Of a stretch of DNA of 64,000 nucleotides, positions 31,990 through 43,052 are shown piece by piece (position 1 is the stretch's first letter; every line of letters starts with the position of its first letter). This stretch comes from Bactericera cockerelli (taxonomy: Eukaryota; Arthropoda; Insecta; Hemiptera; Triozidae): positions 25,750,817-25,814,816 of the forward strand of contig CM044964.1 of the NCBI GenBank assembly GCA_024516035.1, in the 5' to 3' direction. Under the pieces are notes generated by a model. The model was not told where the DNA came from, made no database searches, and worked only from the letters and a program-made list of their open reading frames with translations. The position numbers and the translations under genes are program-made.

Positions 31990-32160
31990 AGTACATACAT
32001 ACATACTAAAGGGTGGTGCGGAAGAGAAAAGGGTGGTGCGGAAGAGAATGCCGTTGACATTAGCACCGCCCTTGATCAAGTTTTGTTCTATTAATTTCAT
32101 TTTCTATGTATTGTATAATATATTCTATGTAAATAAAACTTGATCCTATATGTTTAATAA
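31990..32160 (+). repeat. LINE or SINE 3' tail, family I
   Basis: GGTGGTGCGGAAGAGAATGC, GACATTAGCACCGCCC and TTGATCAAG, then AATAAAACTTGATCC, are shared with 49695-49835. A TAA repeat ends it. A 17-bp piece at the start is directly duplicated. Confidence 0.55.
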
Positions 32161-32275
32161 TAATAATATATGGCGTCATAATGTAATCAAACCTGTAACA
32201 TGGAAAGGACAGCACTAGAAGAATAGATGAGGTTATACCTGTAACAGAGAAAGCGGAAAAGACATTAGTTTGATA

Positions 32276-32470
32276 TGTTGTTGGTTTTATTAGAGTTTAA
32301 CATCGTTTTTCAACTGCATGGTCATAAACGACGGGGTTTTACCCTCCATTCGTGGAAAACTTACAAACCTGACCTACCCACATTGACTTCACCCAGCCTA
32401 GGGTGGGTCGGAATGCTAGCATCTAGAAGTCTTCACCTCGCTGGACGTTGCTTAACTTCGGTGATTCTTT
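32276..32470 (-). repeat. 5S-derived SINE, well preserved
   Basis: On the minus strand it starts CACCGAAGTTAAGCAACGTC and CAGCGAGGTGAAGACTT, the A-box and C-box region of 5S rRNA. It continues with GGCTGGGTGAAGTCAATG, GAGGGTAAAACCCCGTCG and GATGTTAAACTC. Confidence 0.75.
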
Positions 32471-32519
32471 TAAACACTAATTCGTACTTCGTACCCTGTA
32501 CAGAGTTGTGGTCCATATG

Positions 32520-33660
32520 AGAAAGAGGAAGAAAAAAGTATGACAGAGAGAAGGAAAGAAGAGGAGAGAGAAAGAAAGATAGAAAGTGGGAGGGAAAGAA
32601 GAGAGAGAGAAAGAAAGAGAGGAAAGTGGGAGGGGAAGAAGAGAGAGGAGTAATAGAAAGAGATGGAGAGACAGGTAGAGGAAGACATAGAGAGAGAGAG
32701 GCATAGAAAAAGAAAGGATAGAGAGAATTGAAAAGGGAGAGAAATGTTGAGGAATGTATAAGTAGAAAAAGAGAGAGAAGGACTGATGGATAGGATCAGA
32801 GGAGAGAGAGAGAGAGGGACAGAAAAAGGGAAGAGAGTGAAAGGAGGGAGAAAAAGAGAAAGAAGAGGAAACAAAAGAGGGAGAGACAGAGAAATAGAAA
32901 AGGAAAGGATAGAGAGAATGAAGGGAGGGAAAGAGAGAGAGAGAAAGAAAAGGGAGAAGAAAAAAAAGAGAGAGAATAGAAAAGGAAAGGATAAATAAAA
33001 AGGAGATAAAGCGGAGGAATTTAGAAGCAGAAAAAGAGAGGAACAGAGAGGAGGAGAGGGTGGGGTGTGTGTGAAAGAGAGAGAGAGGGAGAGAAAGAGA
33101 AAGAGAAAGAGAAAAAGAGAGGGAGAGAAAGAGAAAAAGAAAAAGAGGGAGAGAAAGGGAGGGAGAGAAAGAGATTACACCCAGCTGTTACTCCAGAATG
33201 TTATACGTATACGCGAAACATGTCTATTAGCTACCAGTGGAACTAGCATAATTATGTTCTCAATAGTATTCTCTCCCTCCCTCACCAACTCTCTCCCTCC
33301 CTTCCTTTCTCTTCTTCTTTTTGTTCTTTTATATTCCTTCTTTTTACTAAACTTACTAAACTATTGCGTTCTTTCTTTCTCTTATTCTCTCTCCCTTTCT
33401 TCTTTCTCTTATTCCCTCTCCCTTCTTTCTTTTCCTCTCTATCTCTCTCTTTCTTCGTTTATTTTCCTTCTTAATCCTTCTTTTTTTTTCTGTTCCTCCT
33501 CTTTCTCTATTAATTTACTCAACTTATATTTCTATTGCGTTCTTTCTTTCTCTATTTCTCTGTCCCTTTCTTCTTTTCCTCTCTTTCTTATCTTCTTTCC
33601 TCGTTTATTTTCTTTCTTAATCATTTTTTCTTTCTATTCCACCTCTTTCTCTGTTTACTA
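32520..33660. repeat. Polypurine tract followed by a polypyrimidine tract
   Basis: 32520-33175 is GA-rich on the plus strand and 33270-33660 is CT-rich. The strand polarity switches across about 95 bp of ordinary DNA. The 198-codon open frame spanning the switch is half Lys/Glu/Arg and half Ser/Leu/Phe, as composition alone predicts. Confidence 0.85.
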
Positions 33661-34127
33661 AACATATTAGAGTGAAACCTAGATATAAGAGAACTCAATT
33701 TTTCCTCTTATAAAGATATTTCCCATCTAGAGAGGTAAATTTGACTTGGAAGATGTTCTCTTATATCCAGTCCTCTTAACATCAACGTTTTTCTTTTATC
33801 CAGTTCTCTTTTAGCAACGTTTTACTAACTGTATCTCTCTCTACTGCATGTATTTTTTCCTCTCTTCTTCTCCATCTTTCTTACTTTCCTTCTCTTTAGA
33901 GTTTTAATAATATTTGTGATGAACAATGAACCAATATGAATGAGGTTCATATTAATAAGGTATGTACATATTAATTTATATTATTCATCACGCTTTCGAT
34001 GCACCCTAAACTCCCAATTACGCAGACTATTGTAGTAAGAGTTATTACTGCTTTTCACTAATTATATATATTGATATATAAGTATAATATATAATGTGTA
34101 TTTATAAATGCATGTAATTGACTAAAG
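33661..34127. other. AT-rich DNA with a possible MITE remnant
   Basis: GAAACCTAGATATAAGAGAA near 33675 and TCTTATATCCAGTCCTCTTA near 33760 resemble each other in inverted order, and a related TTTCTCTTATATCCAATCC lies near 40199. No boundaries could be set. Confidence 0.35.
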
Positions 34128-34128
34128 A

Positions 34129-34188
<60 letters not shown>

Positions 34189-34192
34189 TAGA
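34128..34192 (+). repeat. (GA)n microsatellite
   Basis: A nearly pure GA run of about 60 bp. Confidence 0.92.
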
Positions 34193-34305
34193 CAATAGGG
34201 CCAACGCGGTGACATCTCTGGCAATTAATTTATTAGTAGAAACTGTACTTCATCTAAGCGCTACGACGGGGCCTGTTGTACTACAGAAAGGCGTTATAGA
34301 AATAT

Positions 34306-34770
34306 GCAAAACTATAGAAAGGTTCTCGAGTTAAACACAGACACAAACACACACACAAAAACTACTCAAACCTGCCACACACACCACAGCAAAACTATAG
34401 AAAGGTTCTCGAGTTAAACACAGACACAAACACACACACAAACTACTCAAACCTGCCACACACAACACAGCAAAACTATAGAAAGGTTCTCGAGTTCAAC
34501 ACAGACACAAACACACACACAAACTACTCAAACCTGCCACACACACCACAGCAAAACTGTAGAAAGATTCTCGAGTTAAACACAGACACAAACACACACA
34601 CAAACTACTCAAACCTGACATACACACCACAGCAAAACTATAGAAAGGTTCTCGAGTTAAACACAGACACAAACACACACACAAACTACTCAAACCTGCC
34701 ACACACAACACAGCAAAACTATAGAAATGTTCTCGAGTTGAACACAGACACATACACACACTACTCAAAC
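34306..34770 (+). repeat. 81-bp minisatellite, six units
   Basis: Units start GCAAAACTATAGAAAGGTTC at 34306, 34389, 34470, 34551, 34632 and 34713, and contain an ACACAAACACACACACAA core. As 81 is 27 codons, the minus strand stays open for about 95 codons and reads a repeated 27-residue peptide. This is not taken as a gene. Confidence 0.92.
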
Positions 34771-34916
34771 CTACCAGAAACACAAGTCATCTAAGTCCTA
34801 CCACAAACACAAGTCATCTAAGTCCTACCACAAACACAAGTCATCTAAGTCCTACCACAAACACAAGTCATCTAAGTCCTACCACAAACACAAGTCATCA
34901 AAAAGTCATCTAAGTC
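34770..34916 (+). repeat. 27-bp minisatellite, about five units
   Basis: CCTACCACAAACACAAGTCA plus TCTAAGT repeats directly downstream of the 81-bp array. The last unit has a small internal duplication. Confidence 0.9.
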
Positions 34917-34929
34917 GAAAAACGTGACT

Positions 34930-35000
34930 ATAATAATAAGACTGAGGGTTAAGTTGTAGAAAATGCTTTGAGCATTAACCTCGCCTAGTGGGTTACCTTC
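34930..35000 (+). repeat. SINE-B tail fragment
   Basis: ATAATAAGACTGAGGGTTAA, GTAGAAAATGCTTTGAGC and ATTAACCTCGCC match SINE-B. It is truncated on both sides. Confidence 0.7.
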
Positions 35001-35004
35001 CCAA

Positions 35005-35215
35005 AATTACATCAAAATCGGATTTACCGTTCACGAGATATAAGCGTGAAAGCCTGACCACTAAGGTCAGGCGCATGGTCTCTTTCACCCAGAACCGCTT
35101 GTACAAATTTGATTAATTTGAAATGGGACCATCTACAGAACGTCTCCTAGATGTTTGCAAAATTTCATCGAAATCCGTTGAGTAGTTTCCGAGCTTTGCG
35201 CGTTACATATTATTA
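35005..35215 (+). repeat. Fragment with an RTE/Helitron-type common 3' phrase
   Basis: The phrase TTTCATCGAAATCCGTTGAG with TAGTTTCCGAGC is a sequence type I associate with the 3' ends of several insect repeat families. A similar phrase, ACATCAAAATCGG, is at 35011. The family is not certain. Confidence 0.4.
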
Positions 35216-35454
35216 TACTCGTAATTATGAAAGCTAAAGAAAACAATTTTTTTGGAACAGCATTTTCAGTGGAAAACAGGCCCAGAAGATCTCAGGCAGA
35301 AAGAGAAGGACTTGACTGTGGACAGCGGGTCCCAAATAAGAATGGAAGAGTAGGGGACAGCAGACGAGACCTAACTTCATTATGACACCCGAGTCTTGGG
35401 TCAAGAGATGAGAGGCAGGGGTCCCCAAACCATTGAGATAAGAATATATAGGGC

Positions 35455-35965
35455 CACATCATTTATTTATTTATTTATTTACACTTCATTAATAGGACAT
35501 ATTAGAAGCTTTAGCTTAGGAAAAATACCTTTGTATATGTTATCCTGTTATTGAATAAATAAATAAATTAATTATATGCAACACAAATAATTACAAATTA
35601 AAATACAATATAATAAATGTCAAAGACACTCACTGACCACTGACCACTGACCACTGACCACTGACTGATCATCGCTCTACAGCCCAAACCGTAAGTCCTA
35701 GGAAGCTGAAATTTGGTAGGTAGCTTTGTCTTATAGTCTAGATGTGCAATAAGACGGGATTTCTCGAAACTCCCACTACAACACCTGCCATTGGCGAAAA
35801 AGGATTTTTTGCTTTCACGGCCATGCCTCGGCCCGCAAAGCGGGCGACAGCCCGCTAGTACAATATAATAGAAGAAAAAAATAAAGAAATACATATATAC
35901 ATAATAATATATATATGTCATAACTAAAGGGCGGGGTTATTGCCTTTGGCAATCTCTTCCATCCA
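35455..35965 (-). repeat. LINE tail of the G type split by a Helitron-like insertion
   Basis: TTATTTACACTTCATTAATA and GGACATATTAGAAGC lie on the left, and the stem region (AACTAAAGGGCGGGGTTATT, GCCTTTGGCAATCTCTTCC) at 35917-35965 on the right. The Helitron-like copy 2 sits between them. Confidence 0.6.
35613..35858 (+). mobile_element. Helitron-like element, copy 2, 5' end eroded
   Basis: It is nearly identical to copy 1 from AAATGTCAAAGACACTCACT to the terminal hairpin and ends CTAG before T. The TC-containing 5' end is not present. A 12-bp direct repeat TACAATATAATA flanks it (35604-35615 and 35859-35870), which is unusual for Helitrons. Confidence 0.7.
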
Positions 35966-36034
35966 ATCTCTTCCACCCAATCTCTTCCACTCAATCATCC
36001 CTACGAATATAAGTTAGAGACCGTTCTTTATTAT

Positions 36035-36235
36035 TTGAGTTTGTGACCACATAATAATAAGACTCTGAGGGTTAGGTGGTAGTAAATACTTTGAGCATTA
36101 ACCTCGCCTGATGGTTAGCTTCCACTAAAGAGTACTGCACTCGTAGTAAAGTGGTTAACGCTCTGGTCTGGTTATCTAGGTAGCGTAGGGATCCGTTGGT
36201 TGGAATCCCATTCAGTGCATGAATTTGTCCTCTTT
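36035..36235 (+). repeat. SINE-B tail followed by a SINE-B head
   Basis: 36035-36135 is a body and tail (TTTGAGTTTGTGACCACATA to CTTCCACTAAAGAGT). 36138-36235 is a separate head (TGCACTCGTAGTAAAGTGG, box B GTTGGTTGGAATCCC), so these are two truncated copies in tandem, not one element. Confidence 0.7.
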
Positions 36236-36273
36236 TTTTTTTAGTTTGTAATTTAAGACTCTGATGGTAGAAA

Positions 36274-36450
36274 AAGGGTGGGGTGGAAGAGATTGCCATA
36301 TTCCGCCTTTTAGTTAGGACATATGTTTATATATATTTTTCTATTATTTTTCATTTTTATCGTATACATTGTTTTCATTTTTAATTGTTATAATTATTTG
36401 TAACATACTTATGTCTTTTTATATCTAATAAAGTGTGTAATAATAATAAT
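36274..36450 (+). repeat. LINE 3' tail, family G
   Basis: GGTGGGGTGGAAGAGATTGC, then a shortened loop with the second stem arm deleted, then CGCCTTTTAGTTAGGACATA and an AT-rich end with TCTAATAAAG. A TAA repeat ends it. Confidence 0.65.
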
Positions 36451-36534
36451 AGTATTTATGTACTTATTATTATGTGTTGCTTTGTTAAGCCCACATATGT
36501 ATTAACTTACCTTTATTCAATAAATAAAGTGATC

Positions 36535-36605
36535 TTCTTGAATAGAAAATGCTTTGAGCACAAACCTCGCCTGGTGGTTACATTCCACTAGAGAGTATTA
36601 TTATT
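36535..36605 (+). repeat. SINE-B tail fragment
   Basis: AGAAAATGCTTTGAGCAC and CCTCGCCTGGTGGTTAC to a TTA-repeat tail. Confidence 0.7.
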
Positions 36606-37529
36606 CTTAATATTATTATTATGATTGGTCGTTGGACCATAGTTTCGCCAGTTTGGGCACCCGGCGTGCCTCTGTCGTCTCATAATCAAGCAGGCTTTGT
36701 TGTTGAGTCAATATAATGCCCAGGCTTCATAATTAGTGCCGTATTGTGCCTGTCACAACACATTGAGTTTGTGTGTGCTTTCCATTGAGGCCTACAGGGT
36801 GGTCCTACCGACACGGACACTCTTTCAGGCGGGTGAATCAGTTATCTCTTTCAGTTAGGAAAAATACTTGCAATCATATTGGATGTCAAGCAAGTTGAAT
36901 TTAAATATTTGCGTTTTTCGGAAAAATATTGTTATAAAATTTGTATTTTGCAAAAAAAAATATATAGCAAAAATCGATAGTAACTTTTATCGTTTTTGTT
37001 TTTTCATTTGTTCATATTACCGAAGTAACTTGAACAAACGGAACGGAGGGCTAGATTATAAAGTTTGATTAGAGTCTAAGATAAGATCGACCCTAATCCG
37101 AGATATGGTGCTCTCTGATTGGTGGAAATCTTCCCTTACAAATTCAGGATGGTCAATAAAGGTTTGTTTTTTTAGACTTCGATACTGTTGAACCACCCTT
37201 ACTCAACTTGGCAATAAACAAAACTGGTAACTCTGTCGGTTATACAACAGGCAAAGACGTCTAGAGAAGCAACAGAGACAGCTAATTTGTGAACAATTAT
37301 TTTTGCATTAAATTATACATACATAATGATTATATTCAGGGTTACCATAAAACCTCACCACCCGCAGTATATATTCCATCTTGTATCTTAAAATCTGTAA
37401 CTAACGCAACAGTGAGGGAGCGCAGCGGTGAAAATTCAAAATGATTTTTCTAATTTTATTTAATACAGCAATCCTCTTGAAATTTTGTTGAGTCGTAAAA
37501 AAATATATATTGTGAGTTCAGTAGTGAAA
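36606..37529. other. No gene recognised
   Basis: 36630-36840 is less AT-rich (GCCAGTTTGGGCACCCGGCG, GGTGGTCCTACCGACACGG) and may be a repeat or an old coding fragment, but every frame contains stops. The rest is AT-rich. Confidence 0.4.
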
Positions 37530-37740
37530 TTTTGTGATCGTGAAGGCTAAGGGGGCCGCCGCACTGGGGTAAAAATTCGAAAAAGTGCCGCAAAAAAGGG
37601 CCGGTTGATATTTTTAAATTAAAACCCATAGTGTGGGGTATTGAATGAAAGGTCTCGATGTCCTCATGCTTGATTTGATATTTATAAATCGATTAGACAA
37701 TCTTTGTGAGGTTTACTGTTCACAGAACTACTAGTGGAGG
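37530..37740 (-). repeat. Dispersed repeat, partner of 4311-4525
   Basis: AATGAAAGGTCTCGATGTCC, GGCCGGTTGATATTT and GTGATCGTGAAGGCTAAG are the reverse complement of segments in the first copy. Confidence 0.6.
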
Positions 37741-38091
37741 AAATACTCGTATGAAACTTTTTTAAATGACATCCTCTCAACTAAACCTTTTACATTTTTT
37801 TTTTTTTTATTAAGATAGAAATAGATAGTTATATTTTTACAATATATAAAACACTTCTCGACGGACATCTTCCCGAGGCAATGTGCTCATATTACTACTC
37901 AACTTTTTTTTTTTTATATAAAATTAGTCTGGCTAGAAAACTCACCCTGTAGGTATAATTATTATTAAGTACATAGAAGTATATTAAAATTTATGTGCAA
38001 CTGTTAATTTGCCATCTGAAGATCAAGGACGCTTGATGAATGAATCCTAGATGAGAAAAAGAGGTCAGAGAAATGATAAGGAAAATAGTTA
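37741..38091. other. AT-rich DNA without a gene
   Basis: Two T runs (about 37796-37808 and 37907-37916) bracket a piece with CGGACATCTTCCCGAGGCAA, which also appears inverted at 14785-14805, so a dispersed repeat end is likely. Confidence 0.45.
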
Positions 38092-38202
38092 GAGTTAAAA
38101 GTTTGATTTAAAAAATAGAGTTAAAAGTTAGAGTTAAAAGATAAAGTTAAAAGCATGAGTTAAAGGTTAGAGTTAAGAGTTAGAGTTAAAAGTTAGAGTG
38201 TG
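38092..38202 (+). repeat. AGTTAAAAGTTAGAGTTAAA short tandem repeats
   Basis: Degenerate repeats of about 7-11 bp (AGTTAAA, AGTTAGAG) over 110 bp. Confidence 0.75.
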
Positions 38203-38272
38203 ATATCTTTGTGTTGAAGCTCAAGGTCTCTTGAATGATTTTTGTGGGTAGCGCCTGTCTTTGTTCCAAGCC

Positions 38273-38434
38273 TATTTTATAATTCGGTCCTAAAGTTTCT
38301 ATTTTATAATTCGGTCCTAAATTTTCTATTTTATAATTCGGTCTTAAAGTTTCTATTTTATAATTCGGTCCTAAAGTTTCTATTTTATAGTTCGGACCTT
38401 ATGTTCTTATTTTATAATTAGGTCCTTCGGTTTC
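38273..38434 (+). repeat. 27-bp minisatellite, six units
   Basis: TATTTTATAATTCGGTCCTA plus AAGTTTC is repeated six times. Units five and six are more diverged. Confidence 0.92.
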
Positions 38435-38605
38435 TGGCACGACCATGACCAATGATTCCATATTGGTGTTCAAGTCAGCTATCAGAAAGTTATTACAAGA
38501 AAACAACACATTCATAATAATAATAATAATAATAATATCAATATCGATAGTATAAAATACAATACTTTTCTTATTATAGGATAAGGAAAGTAAAAACCTA
38601 TTGGA

Positions 38606-38815
38606 AATAATAATAATAAAAATTAAAACGCCTTATTTACAATGCCCGATTAGGACTATCAAGTCCTATTATTCTAACAGTTAGCCCAAGACGTATTATT
38701 ATGTGGTCTAAATACCAAATGGCAGGATAATGTGTCATGTCCCGGCTGGGTTTCGAACCCACGACCTCTGGATTATCAGACTATTCTGAGCTATTGACCA
38801 CTAAGCTACCGGGAA
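38606..38815 (-). repeat. SINE-A, diverged copy
   Basis: The body CCCGATTAGGACTATCAAG and the box B GGGTTTCGAACCCACGACC are kept. The head differs (TCAGACTATTCTGAGC) and the box A side reads CCACTAAGCTACCGGG. Confidence 0.75.
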
Positions 38816-38829
38816 AAAAACTTGTAACG

Positions 38830-39479
38830 CCCCATAAGAGTTTGTTAGAGAGGGAGAGAAAGGTAACAAAGGGAGTTTTAAAGGGATACTAGTGAGTGCT
38901 GAGAGGGGGAAAATGAGGGAGAGACAAAAATTCCCATCAGAAGGGAAGAGAGGGAAAGTATATATCCCCCAAAAACGCTTCGCAGGGATTTGTTGTACAA
39001 TGGACAAGATGTAGGTATAGCTGTATATACAAGAGTACATTATACACATTGTATACAGGCCATTTGTATGTCCAGTATTTTATTGGGGAAACTTTGACCA
39101 TTTATCAAAATTAAAAGCCATTACAAAATATGGGAGGTCTTTCTGAATAGGTGCGTATATCGGAGATGATGAGAATATGGGAGAGGGATGGAATATTATG
39201 GGAGGACTATTAGATGACTAAGGGATAGAATATTGATAGGGAAGGAGGAGAGATGGAGGAGGAGGGAAAACGTGGAAATAGGAGGGACAAAGGAATTGAA
39301 TTGATATTGGTATTTTATTTTACGGTACAATAATACAAAACAATCATAATTGTAGCAATAGTTTTAATGAATATTTATTTACAGAGGTCTGTTACATTCA
39401 GAGTTCTTGCCCCAGCAATAGTTATCATTAGACAATTATAAAAGATTAATAATATCTAGATTTTTAATAAGACACATTC
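38830..39479. other. Purine-rich DNA and a possible LINE 3' end
   Basis: 38840-38960 and 39170-39300 are A/G-rich. 39300-39420 (TTGGTATTTTATTTTACGG, TATTTATTTACAGAGGTC) has the look of a minus-strand LINE 3' end but has no second copy here. Confidence 0.35.
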
Positions 39480-39695
39480 TTGTACATGTGGTCTGTGTTT
39501 TAGCTTGACCTATCCCGTAGTATGTGTGTGCCTCCCCTCTGATGGGCGATAAGTGACATAGTACTTACCATTTAGGTGCTAGGTCAACATGAGTGCAGCG
39601 GAAGGTATCCCTCACAAACAAGTGTAACCTAATTTAGAATACATTTTTTTTTTTTTCGGCTCAGGGGTTCGAACCCGGGACCTTAAATCCCAATG
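39480..39695 (-). repeat. SINE-F copy
   Basis: On the minus strand the tRNA-like head has box B CCCGGGTTCGAACCCC. The body has GGATACCTTCCGCTGCAC and CATGTTGACCTAGCACC, then TACTACGGGATAGGTC. Confidence 0.7.
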
Positions 39696-39797
39696 CTGGC
39701 GGGGGAGGAATTTTTGAGAAAAAAAAATATTTACGTTCTTTGAACAGCATTACTATATGAGATTTCCCGCTGTAAAGTGATAGATTTTTTCTTTTTT

Positions 39798-40070
39798 TAA
39801 GATGAGTGTTTCACAGCCTTTTTTATTTCGAAGGCATGAAACAGCAGCTAATGTACACGCTTGTGGTCAGTGTTTTAGATGACTTATCCCGTAGTATACC
39901 TCCCCTTTGATTGGCGGGAAAAGACATAGTACTTCCCATTTAGGTGCTGGGTCAACACGAGTGCACCGGAAGGTATCCCTCACAAACAAGTGTAGCCTAA
40001 TTTAGAATACAATTTTTTTGTCGGCTCAGGGGATCGAACCCGGGATCTTGAATCCATACAGGATGCAACT
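39798..40070 (-). repeat. SINE-F copy
   Basis: Plus-strand order: AGATGAGTGTTTCACAGCC tail end, GGCATGAAACAGCAGC, CCCGTAGTATACCTCCCC, GGTGCTGGGTCAACACGAGT, then the head with GGGGATCGAACCCGGG (box B in reverse). Confidence 0.75.
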
Positions 40071-40251
40071 ACGAATCTAGATATATTTTTATTTTTGTCT
40101 CTCAATTATATCCAAGTTTCTCCTTTAAAGAGGTTATTTTCCCTTAATTATTTTTACTTCTCTAAATTGGACCTGGAAGTTTGTCTCTTATACCGAGGTT
40201 TCTCTTATATCCAATCCTCTAGTTCGGCTGTAATAAGATTTTCATTCATCA

Positions 40252-40770
40252 GGTAGCTAAATAAATTAAATTCACTACCTTCTACAAGATATGGCAATAC
40301 TTGAATCCTTACAGAATGTAACTATGAGGAGATATTTCTTATTGTCTCTCATATGGTTGTTAAATAAATTAAAATCCCCACCTCCTACAAGATAAGGCAA
40401 TACTTGAATCTTTACAGAATGCAACTATGAAGAGACATCTCTTGTTGTCTTTCATATGGTAGCTAAATAAATTAAAATCCCTACCTCCTACAATATAAGG
40501 CAATACTTGAATCCTTACAGAATGCAACATGCAACTATGAGGAGACATCTCTTATTGTCTTTCATATGGTTGTTAAATAAATTAAAATCCCTACCTCCTA
40601 CAAGATAAGGCAATACTTGAATCCTTACAGACTGCAACTATGAGGAGACATCTCTTTCTTATTGTCTTTCATATGGTTGTTAAATAAATTAAAATCCCTA
40701 CCTCCTACAAGATAAGGCAATACTTGAATCCTTACTGAATGCAACTAAAAGGAGACATCTCCTTTCATCT
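40252..40770 (+). repeat. Minisatellite of about 103 bp, five units
   Basis: Units begin GGTTGTTAAATAAATTAAAA, GGTAGCTAAATAAATTAAAA or a close variant, and contain CTACCTCCTACAAGATAAGG and AATACTTGAATCC. Unit three has a 7-bp internal duplication (ATGCAAC). Confidence 0.92.
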
Positions 40771-40853
40771 GGTAACATATTGTTTTATCTGAGAGGTGGC
40801 TTAGGATTTGGTGGGCTTAATTTATTATTGTATCATACACCCATGGTTTGGAC

Positions 40854-41079
40854 CGTGCGCTGGTAGTCACGTGGTTAAAGAGGCAGTGAGGTCAACAAGG
40901 TAGCGTAGGGATCCGTTGGTTCGAATCCCACCCAGTGCATGAATATTTCCTCATCATGCAATTTGAGTTTTTGACCCCATAAATAATAAGACTCTGAGGG
41001 TTAGGTGGTAGAAAATGCTTTGAGCATTAACCCCGCCTGGTGGTTACCTTCCACTAAAAAGTGTTATTATTATTATTGG
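40854..41079 (+). repeat. SINE-B, full copy with an altered anticodon arm
   Basis: GTGCGCTGGTAGTCACGTGG, an unusual AAAGAGGCAGTGAGGTCAAC in place of the usual CGCTAGTCTGG arm, box B GTTGGTTCGAATCCCACCC, then the standard body and TTA tail. Confidence 0.8.
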
Positions 41080-41534
41080 ACAAATATTGAGAATAGATGA
41101 TTAGTGTAGGAGCAAGAGTCCTTGTGAAACTAAAGAATTAGGTAGGAGGAGAAAATAAGAGGGGACCAAACTTAGACACAGAGCAGAAATAAATAGGTGT
41201 GACACAATACGAATTTCCTCATCACTCAAAAAGAAGTCAAAATACGCCGCTTCGGCGACTAAACGCTAACAACTTAAAAAAATGTATCAAATTCGTAATT
41301 AGCACCTCAAAAACGTTGGATTTGATATGTCACAACCCCCGTCTAAGCTGAATAATAAAAAAAGTTAGTCCAAGAGCGACATAACGATAAATTGGGGCCG
41401 GGTTCCAAAAACTGAGAAAGAAAAAGAATTTAGAAAAGCAGGAGATGAACTTTTTCTTTATCTTTGTTCTCAGCCGCCTTTTCTTGCTTCTGTGTCTTTC
41501 ATCTATCTTATACATACATCTCTCAAAGCCTCGG
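41080..41534. other. No gene recognised
   Basis: Mixed sequence. CAAAATACGCCGCTTCGGCG contains a small GC stem. No repeat partner was found in the window. Confidence 0.4.
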
Positions 41535-42775
41535 CATCAGCTTTAATCTTCTCTATCCTTCATACACTGCTCACCACAACCCCTCTCCCCCTCTTTCTCT
41601 TTCTCTCCCTCTTCCCTATTTGTCCACCTCTCACTTTCTCCTATTTATCCAAAATTCATCTCCCTTCCTCTCTCCTTTTCTCTACTATTTGCCCGCTATT
41701 CTTCTCTCCCTCTCTCTCTCTCTTCTATTTGTCCACAGTTCATTTCTCTCTCTTATTCGTTTATCTCCCTCCTTCATTCCACATATTCTATTCACTCCCC
41801 CTTCCCTCTTTTACTTCTTTCAGTCTGGATAACTCCTCCTCTCCATATCTCTCATACACAATTTTTACTCTCTCATAATCTTATTATATATCCCACTTCC
41901 CTCACCCCTCTTCGTTTCTCTCCCTCCCCTCTTTCTTATATTCTTCAACACAAATCCCAATAATACTAACTTTCACTAATCTTTTTCATTCATCTCCATT
42001 CTCTTTATTAATCCCTCTCCCTCCTTCTCTTCATCTTTATCTCTTCCTTTCTCTCTCCTTCCTTATCTTATATCCTTTCTCTCTCCTTCTCCTTCTCTCT
42101 CTCTCTCCCTCTCCCTCATCACTCTTTATGGTCTTTTCCTTCTCCCTCTCATATATTTTTCACTCTTTACTTTTCATTATTTACTAATCTTCTCTCTTAC
42201 CCTATACTCTTTGTTGTATCTCTTACTCTTCTCTATCTATTCTCCTCATTTTCTGCATTACTTTTCTCTATCAACTTGCCAAAGAAAATCACTCGGGGAT
42301 TCGCAACTTGCAATTTCTAACTCTTTCTCTCTCACCACTCTATCTCTCCCTCTCTATCTCTCTCTCCACTCTATCTCTCTCTCTCTTTCTCTCTCAACAC
42401 TTTATCTCTCTCTCTCTCTCTTTCGCTCTCTCACCACTCTTATATCTCTTTCTCTCTATTCTCTCTCTCTCTTTCTCTTTCACCACTCTATCTCTCTTTC
42501 ATCACTCTATCTTCTTCTCTTTTTCTCTCTCTCTCTCTCTCTTTTTCTTCTCCTTCTCTCTTTCTCTCTCTATCTCTCTTCTCCTTCTCTCTGGCTCTCT
42601 CTCTTTCTCTCCCTGTCTCTCTCTATCTCTTTTCTCCCTCTCTCTGTTCTATGCCTTTCTCTCATCACCCTCTCTCTCTCTCTTCTGTCTGTCTCCTCTC
42701 CCTCTATCTGTCTCTCTACCTCTCTCTTTCTATCTATCAATCTATCCTCTATCTTTATCTTCTTTTCTTCATTTT
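41535..42775 (-). repeat. 1.2-kb polypyrimidine tract
   Basis: CTCT, CTTT and CCCT units dominate the plus strand. Open frames of up to 193 codons are Ser/Leu/Phe-rich. GGGGATTCGCAACTTGC at 42295-42312 is one of few non-pyrimidine islands. Confidence 0.88.
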
Positions 42776-42859
42776 TTTGTAAGAATTCGTGAAGACTAGA
42801 GAGAGAGAAAAAAAAAATAAAAGGCCAGTATCTTAATGATGGTGTTGCAATATGGCGGC

Positions 42860-43052
42860 TAATGTACGGATATTTGTGAGATACACGCTTTCAAGAGCCA
42901 CCATTATTGTAAGACTGGAATTCACATTATGCAACAGGATTCATGTTAACCTAAATACCAGCCTCACATGTACAGAGGGAACAGAATTTTCTGTGTGAAA
43001 AGTCTGCTCCGACCGGGATCGAACTCAGGATCTCTGGACTGCGGGCATGGAG
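42860..43052 (-). repeat. tRNA-related SINE, unassigned
   Basis: On the minus strand: box B-like CCTGAGTTCGATCCCGG, then GGAGCAGACTTTTCACACAG and a body ending near GCCATATTGCAACACC. The box A part is not obvious. Confidence 0.5.

Noticed and set aside
34496..34783. 95-codon frame with a repeated Cys/Leu-rich 27-residue unit
   Set aside because: Produced by the 81-bp minisatellite. No signal peptide, start context or partner exon could be seen.
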